Source: Entomortierella parvispora
Taxonomy: Eukaryota > Mortierellomycota > Mortierellomycetes > Mortierellales > Mortierellaceae
Assembly: GCA_963573315.1 (NCBI GenBank)
Contig: OY752146.1
Coordinates: forward strand, 62,001 to 126,000
DNA: 64,000 bases
Direction: 5' to 3'
In this document: positions 22,574 through 33,225 of the stretch, piece by piece
How the letters are laid out: each line of letters begins with the position of its first letter
Numbering within the stretch: position 1 is the first letter of the stretch
The notes under the pieces: generated by a model
Told to the model about the DNA's origin: nothing
The model's database searches: none
What the model saw: the letters and a program-made list of their open reading frames with translations, nothing else
Translations under genes and position numbers: made by a program

Positions 22574-25500
22574 AGCATGCTCCTCCTAGGTGACAAACGC
22601 CTGAAGGGCGCAATCGAATACTTCTAGGTCAACGTCCAGCTGACGCTCTGCCTTCTCGATCTTCCTTTTGCCCTTGCCGCGAAGCGCGCTTTTAAGGCAG
22701 AGGATCAACGTGACTCTGAGCACAGCCAGTAGTTGTTAAGCTACCAACTGGAGGTTGGAGGGGTATCAGCGTCCAATCCAAGATCGACTTTCAAGTAATC
22801 TGCAAAATATGAATGAGGTAGCGGTGAAATGATGACCATAGAGCCAGTTTTGATAGCTACATATGTGCCTAATAGAGTATATTCCTCTCTCTAAACGGTT
22901 GTAACTGGTAGATGACATGGATAGGATCCAGTCAAAATTTGATGAGATGAGCTCCAATGTTGATCCCGAGTCAGAAAACGAAGGGGGCCCGCATCTAGGA
23001 TAAAGTGTGTACCTTTTCAGTGGAAGGAAGGACTGGGTACGCGAGGTAATGAGCGCGATCGATTTCTCAGCAAAAGACAAAAATAAACGTGTACATACCA
23101 TCAAATGGCTGATAAAGCTGGAGGAAAGCTTTCACAAGAGGTACGAGCACCAGAAAGAGAGCCCTTACACTTTCTCCATTCTTTTCGACCCTGTCAAATC
23201 GATGCCCATTCCTACCTCCTTCCCCAGTATGGTACAGCACTTAAGATAGTCTCCGACCAATTGACTTATTGAGCTGTTGCCGACAAAAAGGCAAAACGAT
23301 GACAACAGGATCTTGCGAACAAGAAATAGCTGGGATACAAATTGTTTGTCAAACATGACTTTGGCCCTATCCTTCGGCTCTCACCCTGCTGCAGAGTCCA
23401 CTGACCCACTTCGTGAGCCAATTTTTGGAACTAGTCTGATCGCGGGCCGGGCATTTTTTTAGCGCGTTTTTTCTCCTGTTTGTTACGATTGGAGTTCAGC
23501 TAGTGCAGTGCAGCACAGCATTGACGCCGAAGACATCTCACGGACCAACAGATCTTCTGTTTTGACTCACAGAATTGTGCAAGTCCTTTCTTGGTTTTTG
23601 GCAGACTTGTACGATGCACAGGGACGAGAAATCGCTTTAAAGGGGGTACTTCACGACACTCTTGTCGTTGTAGGGGGCCTTACAAGTGGGGTTGGGGACG
23701 GAGTATCAGTCGGAAGATTCGAAAGCCGGTAAACAAAGAAGCGTGCAATTACAGGCCTTCGTTCTGTGACACCTTGTGTTTTTCTTGACCAGGTCGATGG
23801 GAAGAGGAGGGGCACATGTAGTTTTCATGAAAGAAAGACGGCTATTCTTAGACAGAGGTGTTCATCACCAACAACAACGTGAAGCGAGCCATCTCATAAT
23901 CGGCCCGGTCCTGCGGTGCTCAAAACAAAAGACTTTGTAGAGGGGAGGGTAGACTAACGGGGGGTGCGTGCGTGCGTGCTTTCTTTCTTTTTTTCTTTTT
24001 TTTGTAGAGGGCTCTCAATCATGAGGACGTGCTCTCGTCTTGGTGGGGGTTGGTCTTTTTTGCCGTCTGCCCAGCAGGTCAACAACTGTGCAGAAGTATT
24101 CCGCTGTTGGTAGTCTACAGTATGTACCGGTGCGCTGTACCAGATCATGCCACATTAAGGCCCGCTCCCTCCTGCCCCTCCTGCCCGTCTACAGACGAGA
24201 TCATCACGACCCCTTTCATTCATGTACTCTGAGGAATATAAACTTTTGAGTACATCTCATTTATATTTCTTGTGGACTACCACCATGCGGGCACTTTTCC
24301 TTAATGGACGCGTAACGCGGCCGCAGGTGCCAGCGGGCGAAATCCCTCCGGTTGCTGCTCAAAATGGCATATGGGTCGTACTTGCACAAAGACCGTGGAG
24401 TACATACATGTGCACGGCAATCGTATCTATTCGTTCACCCGCACTTCCGAATTGTGCAATGGTGCAATACGGTTCTCGTATGTAGCCGCTAGCGTCTAGT
24501 GTGAGAAATTCATCCTGCCCTTCCTCTGGAATGCCACGAGTTGAAGCAATTGAGGGCGCGGGAATGGCTGAAGGATGACATGTGGGCATTGTGCACTGGT
24601 TGTGGAAGAGGAATGCTGATAACATGAGGAATGTTACTGTTGTCACTTGTTCCTGTGGAGTCTCTGCTACCGCCCTAGTTGTTAGCACCTGTCTTTTCGC
24701 AGCCGGCATCTTTTATCAAGTTCAAATGAAAAAGGAATATCCACGCGGTGATCGACTGCAGGTGGTGAGTTCAACCCTTGAGATTGTCCGCGGTCGCGAC
24801 ACGACATCAACAGCTGTTTCCAGGGTTGCTCTACATTCCGGCCGTCAGTCCAGAATCGGTCAACGATTGGCAACACCCCTTGGCACCTCCTTTTCATTTC
24901 TGAGGAAAGAGAGGGGAAAGGCAATCGGGCGTGAGTTAGGGGGTCAATGCAAGGTCTGTAACAGTGCGAAGATCCTACGGGTATCCTTCTCACCTAGGTT
25001 GTTGTTGCTGTTGTTATTTTTGTTCGTTCTTCTAAAGTGTTTCGATCGCTTGACATCAAAGGAAAAGCGGATATTAATAAATCCTTGGTCATCGGGTGCC
25101 CCCTGCTCCTCATTATCAGGGTGTGTTTACCATGGTTCCATGTATCCCTGAACCGGGTGTACAGTACAGTACTATAATAATATCCAATAATACCTGTCCA
25201 AAAACACGGTCCGACCATCGCCTCTCCTTACCCCCTGGCGGTTGGAATTTTCAACAGTCAACCCTGGGGAAACTTGCTATCCTCAATTGAGACGTCGCGC
25301 TAAAGTGATGATTCATACAGGGGAAGAAAAGGAGATCGGCGTAGCAGAGGACAGAGCTTGTCTTTCAAAAGAAGCTCTCTGTAAGGAGGCCCATCTTTCA
25401 TCACCCCACCTCCGCCCCACCCCATGAGTAAGAGAGTTGTGTTTCTGGTCCGCTTGTTTACCCTGTCCCTCTCCCTCCAACAATCGTTGAGCAGTGTCTT

Positions 25501-25636
25501 TCCTCCGATCTGTATTTGCTCCTCTTTTACGGGGGGTCTCTACAAAAGAAACCATCATGTGTAACTCACTCCAGCTGCCCAAACGAAAAAAATAAAAAAA
25601 GACAAAAGAGAGAATTCAAGAAAATCGGGCTCACCT

Positions 25637-26029
25637 GTGTATACATTTCTTTGTGCTGGTTGCTCAGTGGCCTGCTACGACGTGGAGAATCAAACGCTTT
25701 CAGCTGCTTACCTTCACTGTCTCATGTTGAACACATTTGCAGAGCGAGAAAGGGACCCTCAACAGCCAATCCTTTTCACAACAGCTTTTTTACAAAAAGA
25801 AATCGGCCGAACATCGGTGCTCAGACTACTGAATATTCTATTATGGATTTCGTCAATTGATTCCGATATTATTCACAATAACAACCCTCTGAACCTCCCA
25901 CAGCTACTCGCTTTGAAAGAGTTGTGGAGCAAAGTGGCGCGTCAAAGACAGTACAGAAAGCATGCATCTGTCAGAGTTTCGATACAGATCCTGCTGGACA
26001 GGTGTACCAACCGCGATGCTGACAGTTGA
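25637..26029 (+). other. Orphan reading frame without start codon
   Basis: An open frame of about 130 codons with helix-like composition (Leu/Arg/Asn-rich second half) but opening at a GTG, with no ATG upstream in frame. It ends just before the TATA box of the next gene. It could be a terminal exon or a remnant. Not recognised. Confidence 0.2.
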
Positions 26030-26034
26030 AGACG

Positions 26035-26042
26035 TATAAAAA
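26035..26042 (+). promoter_or_regulatory. TATA box of the secreted helical protein gene
   Basis: tataaaaa about 200 nt upstream of ATG 26244, followed by a C/T-rich leader (26060-26135). Confidence 0.55.
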
Positions 26043-26243
26043 GTCCCGACTCTCGCCCAGTTTTTTTTTTTTCTTCATCCTCATCCTCATCCTCCTCCCC
26101 TCACCGCCTTTACGCGCCTCTCACTCTCCAACTCTTTGAAGTTGCCCCTCCTTATCGCCACATCTCTTGGCCGTCTAAATCAAAGCAACCAGCAAAACTC
26201 CCCTCCTACCCTTTACCACTCTCGCCCTCAACCTCCATTCATC

Positions 26244-27466
26244 ATGAGAACCGCTATCTTCGCCTTCTTCTTGGCCATGTTTGCCATGCTCTGCACTGCT
26301 GTCTCGGCGGAGTCCGGTCTTGAGATCCGCGCTGCCAAGCCCGAACAGTCCGTTTTTGATGCCACTGTCAGCCTCCTGGTCTCCGAGCATGCCAGCCTCG
26401 TCGCCACGGCCTACACCAATGCCTGCACCGATGCCGATGTTGCCTCTGCCATTAGCAGCAACTTGAACGTCCAGATTACGTGAGTACCTTTGCCTTCTTT
26501 TATTTTTGCGTGCATTGGCCCCAAGATGTTGATTTAGAAGAGAGAGGAGTGAAGCAGGGGAGGCAGCAGACAGCTCAACTTTGTTGTTCAGCATGCAATC
26601 GTGTGGGGCTGTCTGGGAAGGATGAGAGCATCGGAACAGTAAGACAGACAGGGATGCTGCAGTGAAGACATACCAGCCACTTTTTGCCAAAGTGAGCAGC
26701 TGGGTCGAGGCTCATGGTCGATTGTCCTCCCAAAAGAGGCGAGACGAAACCAACCCCGGCTGTCGGTTCAACAACAACCAAAAAGTGCTCTCCACAGCCT
26801 GTCACCGAGAGAGAAGAAACCTACGCGCCCTTGCGACCTGGGCTGTGATTGGCCAACGGATGTGTCCTCTTCCGATCCAGGCACAAGGCACACGCTTTCT
26901 TTTTTTTGGTGGCAACTTTTCCTTTCCTTGTTTCTTTGTTTCTACGAACCAGCATCTCTAACCAGCTTACTTCTCTTCTCCTTTCTAGCGGTCTCGTTAC
27001 CTTTGATTTCGGTCTCGGTGCCAAGTTGTCTGCTGCTCTTCAGTCCTCGATCAAGGCCTCTGTCAAGGCCGAGGTGGATGCCGAGATCAAGTCCCAGTTC
27101 TCTGCCAACTTGAAGGCCAACATTGAAGCCATCATCATCAAGCGCTGCCCCAAGCACGATAGTGCCTGCATCAAGCTCCAGGCCAAGAACATTGTCTCGG
27201 ATGCCATCAAGCTCACCACCAAGGCCTCTGTCCAGATTTCCGCCGAGATCAAGGCCAAGTTGTCTGCCCAGATCAAGGCCTGCATTGATGCCGAGGTCAA
27301 GAAGTTCTCCCTCAACTTGTGGTTGATCAAGATCAACGTCTCTGGCGATGTCAAAATCTCCGAGTCCGTTGGATTGAAGTTCCAGGCCGCTGTCGGTGTC
27401 TGCGCCAAGGCCTGTGCCGATATCAGCGCCAAGGAGGTCAGCAAGATCAAGGCCCTCTGCGCTTAA
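26244..27466 (+). CDS. Secreted Lys/Ala-rich helical protein
   Basis: Two exons, 26244-26479 and 26989-27466 (714 nt, 237 aa), joined by an unusually long 509-nt GT-AG intron; the split codon restores Thr and the frame fits. The N-terminus is a signal peptide (basic start, then IFAFFLAMFAMLCTAVSA, likely cleaved after Ala22). The mature part is built of amphipathic helical repeats of the type x-A-x-I-K-A-x-V/L-x-A, with an Ala/Lys/Ser/Ile bias and eight or so cysteines (ACTD, RCPKHDSACIK, KACIDAE, VCAKACADIS, terminal LCA) that could form disulfides. Strong codon bias toward C-ending codons and the clear TATA box suggest high expression. I do not recognise the family. Abundant cell-wall or surface protein is a guess. 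AATAAA-like signals follow at 27545 and 27591. Confidence 0.75.
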
Positions 27467-28559
27467 AAAAAACCACTCGCCTCCCCTCTTCTGCCGTCTC
27501 TTGTTGCGCGCCCCGCACACCCAACCATCTCATTTTCCAGTAAAGAATAAAACTATTCCCGTTAATTTAATCAGCATGACGAGCCTAGAATAAACAAATA
27601 ACAGGAATAATAAATAATAGTCTATAATGGACTACGCACTGAATTTGGAATAAATCCCACTATTTGCGTGACTTGTTTCACATAGTGGACACTGGACACC
27701 TGTCCATTTTGAAGGTCAAGTGTCGCCCTTTTTCAATTCGCTACTAATCCCTCATTTTGACAACAAGACTACCTTTTTACGCGATCCGCGTAGGCGGAGA
27801 CCCGTAGAACAAGTCCAGACTTTTGCATTGGCATGTAGCATGTTTTTCCGCTCTTCTCTTCACTTTCGTTATAAAAAGCCAACTCATTTCTTCTCTTTTT
27901 TTTCTCTTTGCCCTAAAAAGCCCTTCCAATCCTCACTTACAGACACCGCAACCCAAGCCCTTCCCTCACAACACCGTCATCACCAGCCTTTTCTTTTTTT
28001 TCACACCGATAGCCCCCCTGAGAAACGCGACAACAGGAGACGCGACGCGACGCGACAGCTTTTCATCTTTTTGTCCCATTCACCTGAACCATTCCTTTCC
28101 TTTCCCCCACCACTTTCCCTCAACCGTTTCTTTCCTTCAGACCGCTTACTCCAGGAGCCCTCGGTCTTGTTTTTCTTCTTTAATCCCCTCCTCAGTTCTA
28201 ACCTTTTTATTTTATTTTTTTTAAAAAAGAAACAAAAACAAAAACAAAAAACAAAAACAAAAAAAAAAAAAAAAAAACAAATTCTCTTTCCTTCTTTCTT
28301 TTCATTTGTCCATCATTCCATTGTTCCATCATCTCTTTCCTTCCCTTTGTGTCTTTATTCATTCATTCAACTCGCTCTTCCACATTCCAATACATTCAAC
28401 ACTATCTATCCATCGATCAACTGAACCACTGATTCAACACATCTCGCCATTGCATCGGCAGCATTGACCTCGCACGTTCGTCACAATTCAGCAAAACCCT
28501 CTTAACAAATCAAGTTGAACACAGCCCACAAAAATCCTTTTTTTCTTTTTGACTCATCG
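27467..28559. other. Intergenic region with homopolymers
   Basis: No gene seen. It contains the 3' end of the secreted-protein gene, an AT-rich block (27540-27640), a C/T-rich stretch from 27840 to 28400 that may be the leader of the next gene, and an A-rich (AAAAAC)n/poly-A tract at 28223-28280. Confidence 0.55.
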
Positions 28560-31500
28560 ATGAAAGGAACCAACCCACCAAAGAAGTCTTCTACTCAGGT
28601 AAGTATCTTAATTGCAGTACATTATGGTATTGCGGCTACCAATGGTGGCGTAGAGAAAGATACCAAACCAATGTTAACTGTGGGAACATCTCATCTTGTA
28701 ATCAATGATATAGACCGACAACATCCAGCAGGAGCAGAAGCCCCATGTTACTCCGGCACAATCTTCTCAACCAGAGCCAGGATCGTCTCGAAAACGACGA
28801 GCCTCGAACGAACACCTTGTTGATACTACTACTGTAAATCAGAGCCTGGCATCTCTACTGTTTAAGCGCCAGGCGCACAAAAGGGGTCCGAAAGGATATC
28901 GCGTTGGAGGTCAACCACAGCCAGCTCTTACAGCGCCTACAGCCAAGAAACCAAGTGCACCAAAGCAATCAATGTCCGAGGAGGAGAGAGCAAGGCTTAC
29001 GAAGGAAGCGGAGGAAGAAAGAGAGAGAAGGGACAAGATGACGCCAGAGGAAAGAAGGGATGCACTCAAGCGCTCTGCGTTGAAAGTCCTTGACGACTTC
29101 TTGGCAGCACCAGACCTCGACAGAAGACTGTATTGCTACCGTGGCCGCATTGCCGATTGGAGGGTACGTTGTCAATAATCTCTTGCATCGTTATCACCAA
29201 TGACGACTCTAATCTTCTCATTATTATTCTCAGCATGGAACACCGGGATGGTGACTGCATTGTATCTGGACGAAGCATTCTAGAGTACTTCAAGAAGGTC
29301 GTGTTCGTGACAGCAATCAAGAAGGTCATTACGACACGAAAAGGCTACAGTGGAGTTGTTGCAACTAGAAAGCCATTGGCCAAGTAGTCACAAGCCGAGG
29401 ACAAGGAACAGGAGCAGGAGCAAGAACAGGAACAGGAGCAGGAACAGGAACAGGAACAGGAACAGGAACAGGAACAGGAACAGGTACAGGAGCAGGAACA
29501 GGAAGCAGAGGCGGGAGCCGAAGATCAGGAACAACTTGATATTTCCTTGGACGAAGATACAGATGATTCCGATGATGACACCGACGCCGAAGAGGTGGCT
29601 ACTGGGAAGAAGGCGTCAGCGGCTAAAAGCAAGGCAAAGATCAGAGCCTTACAACGGGAACGACAGTATCGTAATGGGGCTTGGAAGTGGAAGGATTCGC
29701 AGACCATTAGCCCATTCGAAACTCAGCAGCCTAATCCACCAGCAGCCCCTAAAGTGGTACCCGTTGTCAAGAACATCAAGGAGAAGACTTCTGGTGAGTT
29801 AATTGGGTATCACACTTTTCTATCATGAAAGTGAAGCACGACTCTAACCATTATATACCTGTTTTTTCATAGTCCTTTCCGATGCGGACGTGGATGAGCA
29901 TGGCAACAAGATCATCTATGTTCCCAGAACATACAACACCGTCGTCAACATCAAGAAGGCACTCATCTATCTATGGACATTGCAGCGATACGGAGAGTAT
30001 CCGCCGGGCGTAGATCACCCGAAAAGAGACATTTTATTGGGGGGAGCTATGGATAACTACGAAAAGAAACTTGTCTATGACACGGTCAGACCTGGGACAT
30101 CAAGAACGGGATCGTGTGCTCTCAGAGATCCGTACACTGAAGGGGAATTCATCAGGATCCTTTGCTATCTCTGGCGATATCTTCCTATCCGATCTACCGA
30201 GGGAAATAAGCGCCAGTACAAGTCTGAGAAGCGCTTCCCATATCTTCGTGAACGTCTTGCTCAACTCTTTCGTCACCATGCGTTAATGCGAGACGAAGAT
30301 GTACGCAACATCACCCTTAGCAATATGTTTTGTATCCAAGCAAGACATCCTGCAGCGGGGTCCGATCTGGCGACTGGAATTGTCTGTTGTATTTCCCGCG
30401 GCAAGACCAACAAGAAGGGCGTGAAGTTGTATAGCACTGTATTCCGCCACAAGAACGTTCTTCGATGTTCAGTAGGAGGCTTTGCATTTTACATGTTGGA
30501 GCGTTGGCAGGTAAGAGGAAGTTATAGTGTTCGACGGTTCACCATTCGTCACCATTCGTCACCATTCGTCTCACCAGGCTGATGATACAGGTACTCATGC
30601 TTTTTCCAATTCTTTTATCGTAATTTCTGGTAGGTTGACAAGGAACCTCTTCCTAATTTTCTTGATCCGGACGACTGGAGTCGTGTGATGCTTTTGGCTG
30701 ATGCAAATCCTGCAGCTCGGATGGCGTTGAGCAAAAACAGAAAGTCAACCTCTGGAGGAAAAGTCCAAAACCGTAAACAAGCAATTGATCCAAGGACTCA
30801 AATCGCCACCACCACCAAGGCTTTGTTGTCTTGTGGAGTTGCATCAACCAAGATCACTCATGGTGGCCGTCATGCTGGAACCTCAGAGGCGTACCACCTA
30901 GGCCTTGATTTTGATCATATCCGACACCTTGGTCGATGGGTCATGGGTCAGATGGAGAACTTCTATGCTCCCAAGAACCCCACCGTAGGGGCCTTTTACA
31001 TGGCGCACTTCAACAAGAGAGATGAACCTTACAAGATCGAACGCGACCTTGTCACCCCCGACCTCGAGCTTCAACGTCTGATTTTCCCCTGGATTGAAGA
31101 TGTCATGGATGAGGCTGATGGTAGGCCTTGGGCGGAGGTGTGTGCAGATGAGATGCGAGGTGTCAACCCATCCGAGGCCACACTGAAGGATGTCTTTTGG
31201 AAGCCAATTGCTCTTGACGAGCTTTCAAAGACCACGGCATCTTTGACCAGCAGCGCCCTGATCGATCGAATTGCATTCTTAAAGCTCATGGTCCGGATGA
31301 GGCGAGTAATCCTACAGGATGCGGTGATGATGTTGACTTATACCGATTCCTCTGGCGAAACTCTCAACAACCGGCTTTTATCCTCGGATGAGCTGAAACA
31401 CATTTTCTCTGGCCCTCTCTTCCGCAAGTTCCAGGCTGATCTCCTAGCCGCCATCGCTCTTCACCAGGAGCAGGTAAAGATCATCAATGGCAGTGTGCAA

Positions 31501-31903
31501 TTGACCACAGAGAAAGTTGTCAGTGCCTTGAACACACTTGGGTCCGTGGTGATAAACAGCACCACCCAGATGCAAACTCAGATGCACTCAAATCAGGGCC
31601 TGGTGGCGGAGACACGGGAAGAAATCAAAGGACTTAAGGAAACATTCACGGAAAAGTTTGTCCAACAGGAAGAACGACAGAATCAACAGGATGAGTGGCA
31701 AGTACAGCACTGGCTTCATCTTCAACATTCAGTTCCGCCTCCGGCTGCAGTTAGACGACCCTTTGTTGTCAGTGGCGATGTTTCCCAACCTCAACCACCG
31801 TATGCTCTGCACCAACAATCACGCCAGTTACCACCACCTCGGTACGAAACACCACCACCACTTCAACAAAAGAGACAACAACAGCAACAGCAACAGCAAC
31901 AGC

Positions 31904-31948
<45 letters not shown>

Positions 31949-32313
31949 CACCACCACCACTAACACCACCACTTGCTCAAAACTTGACTCACTCGCCTCT
32001 TAATTCTTCTGATCCTTCCACTAAAGGATATCTAATGCTTGCCGATAACAAAAACCTGACCCTTCGTGTTCTCTGGGCCGAGTATCATGGCCCAATTGCA
32101 GACGCAAAGAAGAATGATCCAGCTTATCCTTACACTCAAGCGCGCAAAAAGGCTCTGCAGAGGCGAAGTCAGCTTGTAGACATCATCGAGGCCATGGCAA
32201 AGAAGGATGAAGTTCCTGTCGAGTCGATTATTGCAACACTGGGGGTCACTTACAAAGATAAAACGATCAACTTCATTCGAGAGGACTTGAGGAAAAAACA
32301 CAAACAGTTGTAG
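28560..32313 (+). CDS. Crypton/Ndc10-type tyrosine recombinase with GCR1_C-like DNA-binding end (N-terminal lesions)
   Basis: Exons: 28560-28598, 28714-29163, 29234-29793, 29873-30510, 30634-32313. The protein begins basic, then has the N-terminal helical SAM-like segment of Crypton recombinases (YRGRIADW, then DGDCIVSGRSILEYFKK), an acidic Glu-Gln repeat, and the catalytic core. In the core I see Arg in MRDEDVRNI, Lys in SRGKTNKKG, His/Arg in THGGRH, Trp in HLGRW and Tyr in MENFY, the residue order of tyrosine recombinases. A poly-Gln linker follows, then a C-terminal LWAEYHG...RRSQLVDII segment resembling the GCR1_C DNA-binding domain. Two lesions are visible: canonical splicing of intron 2 gives a frame closing at TGA 29252, with the family-like frame one base off after the GGG at 29245-29247; and an in-frame TAG lies at 29385-29387. 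Splicing 29164-29387 out whole would avoid both but lose conserved sequence. It may be a pseudogene, a domesticated factor or a flawed assembly. Confidence 0.7.
29403..29510 (+). repeat. Glu-Gln coding hexanucleotide repeat
   Basis: About 18 tandem copies of gaacag or gagcag encode an alternating Glu-Gln tract in the recombinase gene. Other frames give Arg/Asn-rich shadows. Expansion-prone. Confidence 0.85.
30540..30572 (+). repeat. 10-bp tandem repeat in a recombinase intron
   Basis: Three copies of accattcgtc in the intron between 30510 and 30634. Confidence 0.85.
31868..31945 (+). repeat. Poly-Gln CAA/CAG repeat
   Basis: An interrupted run of caa/cag codons encodes about 21 Gln then Gln-His pairs, between the recombinase core and the C-terminal DNA-binding segment. 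Confidence 0.9.
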
Positions 32314-33225
32314 ATTTTGTAGGACAATAAACTGATCTCATTTCCAAAGCTTTTGAGTGTTTGATGAGTTCATGGATCAATAGTCAAACCCCTTCAGACA
32401 ACGCGACGCGAGCGAAAGTGAAATGAGAATGAGATGAGGCTGAGATAACACAAAGCGGAAGAATGCAAAAAAAAGCCCCTCCCGACACACACACACACAC
32501 ACACACACACCATACAAAAAAAAAAAAAAAAAAAAAAAGTTGTTTCGTCCCCGCCCAAGACCCAAGATAAAAAATTGCAGGGAGATTGTGCAGCCGAGAC
32601 GACAACAACCAATGGCAAATTCGCGTCGCTAATCTTCACTTTTGGACAAGACTAGTGATCCCAAAATGGAATTCATTTCGCTAATCCTCAAGGTACAAGT
32701 CACGTGTTGGACACAGGTGGACACAGGTGGACACGGTCGGGACAGGAGCCTGGACACGGCTAAAATTTCGACTCGTAGTCTATAAATATTAAAATAAATT
32801 CGTGTGAATAAAAAATAAAACATCAGGGCAAAAAAACTATTCGAAAAATGAGCCGATGGCCCACATGCGGACAGGCACGCACGCAGCACACAAACAGGTT
32901 CGTTCCGCAACGGCTCTTTTCTTTTTTTTTCTCCTTGCTCCCATCCATTCATCCATCCATCCGTTCATTCATTTTATGCGTTTGCTCCTGCCTTCTCTCC
33001 ATCCTTCCATCTCTCTATTCTGTTTCCGCTCCATCCTTTCTTTCTCTCTTTCCTTCCCCTCGCTCCCTCCCTCCCTTACTCTGCCCTTCTCGCCTTCCTA
33101 CACCCTTCCGACACCGCCTCTTCTTTTAGCCGTTTGGGCATCTTCCACCTCCCCACACACAGTCTGCCGCCCAGTGTTTGCCCTCGTCCCCTCCTTCTCT
33201 TCACATTCAACCAGCACAATCTACC
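32314..33225. other. Intergenic region with microsatellites
   Basis: No gene seen. It holds an (AC)n run (32485-32511), an A-run (32517-32538), a ggacacaggt tandem repeat near 32716-32745, and a C/T-rich leader (32920-33120) in front of the membrane-protein gene. Confidence 0.6.
32482..32538. repeat. (AC)n microsatellite and A-run
   Basis: About 13 AC units followed closely by an A-run of about 20. Confidence 0.9.

Larger units (their letters stand above)
20453..26030. other. Gene-poor accessory region
   Basis: About 5.6 kb without a gene I can name. Short frames occur on both strands, usually lacking an ATG or interrupted. On the + strand 20932-21166 and 21171-21437 share a W-x-L-T-K-E-H motif, suggesting a degraded local duplication. 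On the - strand three fragments (21711-22573) could be exons of a lost gene. At 25637-26029 a + frame has protein-like composition but no start codon. Composition and the absence of clean splice-compatible frames suggest decayed genes or mobile-element remnants. Confidence 0.45.

Noticed and set aside
29350..29802. Arg/Asn-rich frame overlapping the recombinase
   Set aside because: Shadow of the gaacag repeat that encodes Glu-Gln in the real frame.
27618..32785. Shared 10-mer tagtctataa and GGACAC clusters on both sides of the recombinase gene (27618 and 32776) as possible element ends
   Set aside because: The match is too short and the flanking sequence is AT-rich; Cryptons have no terminal inverted repeats to confirm it, so I do not call boundaries.
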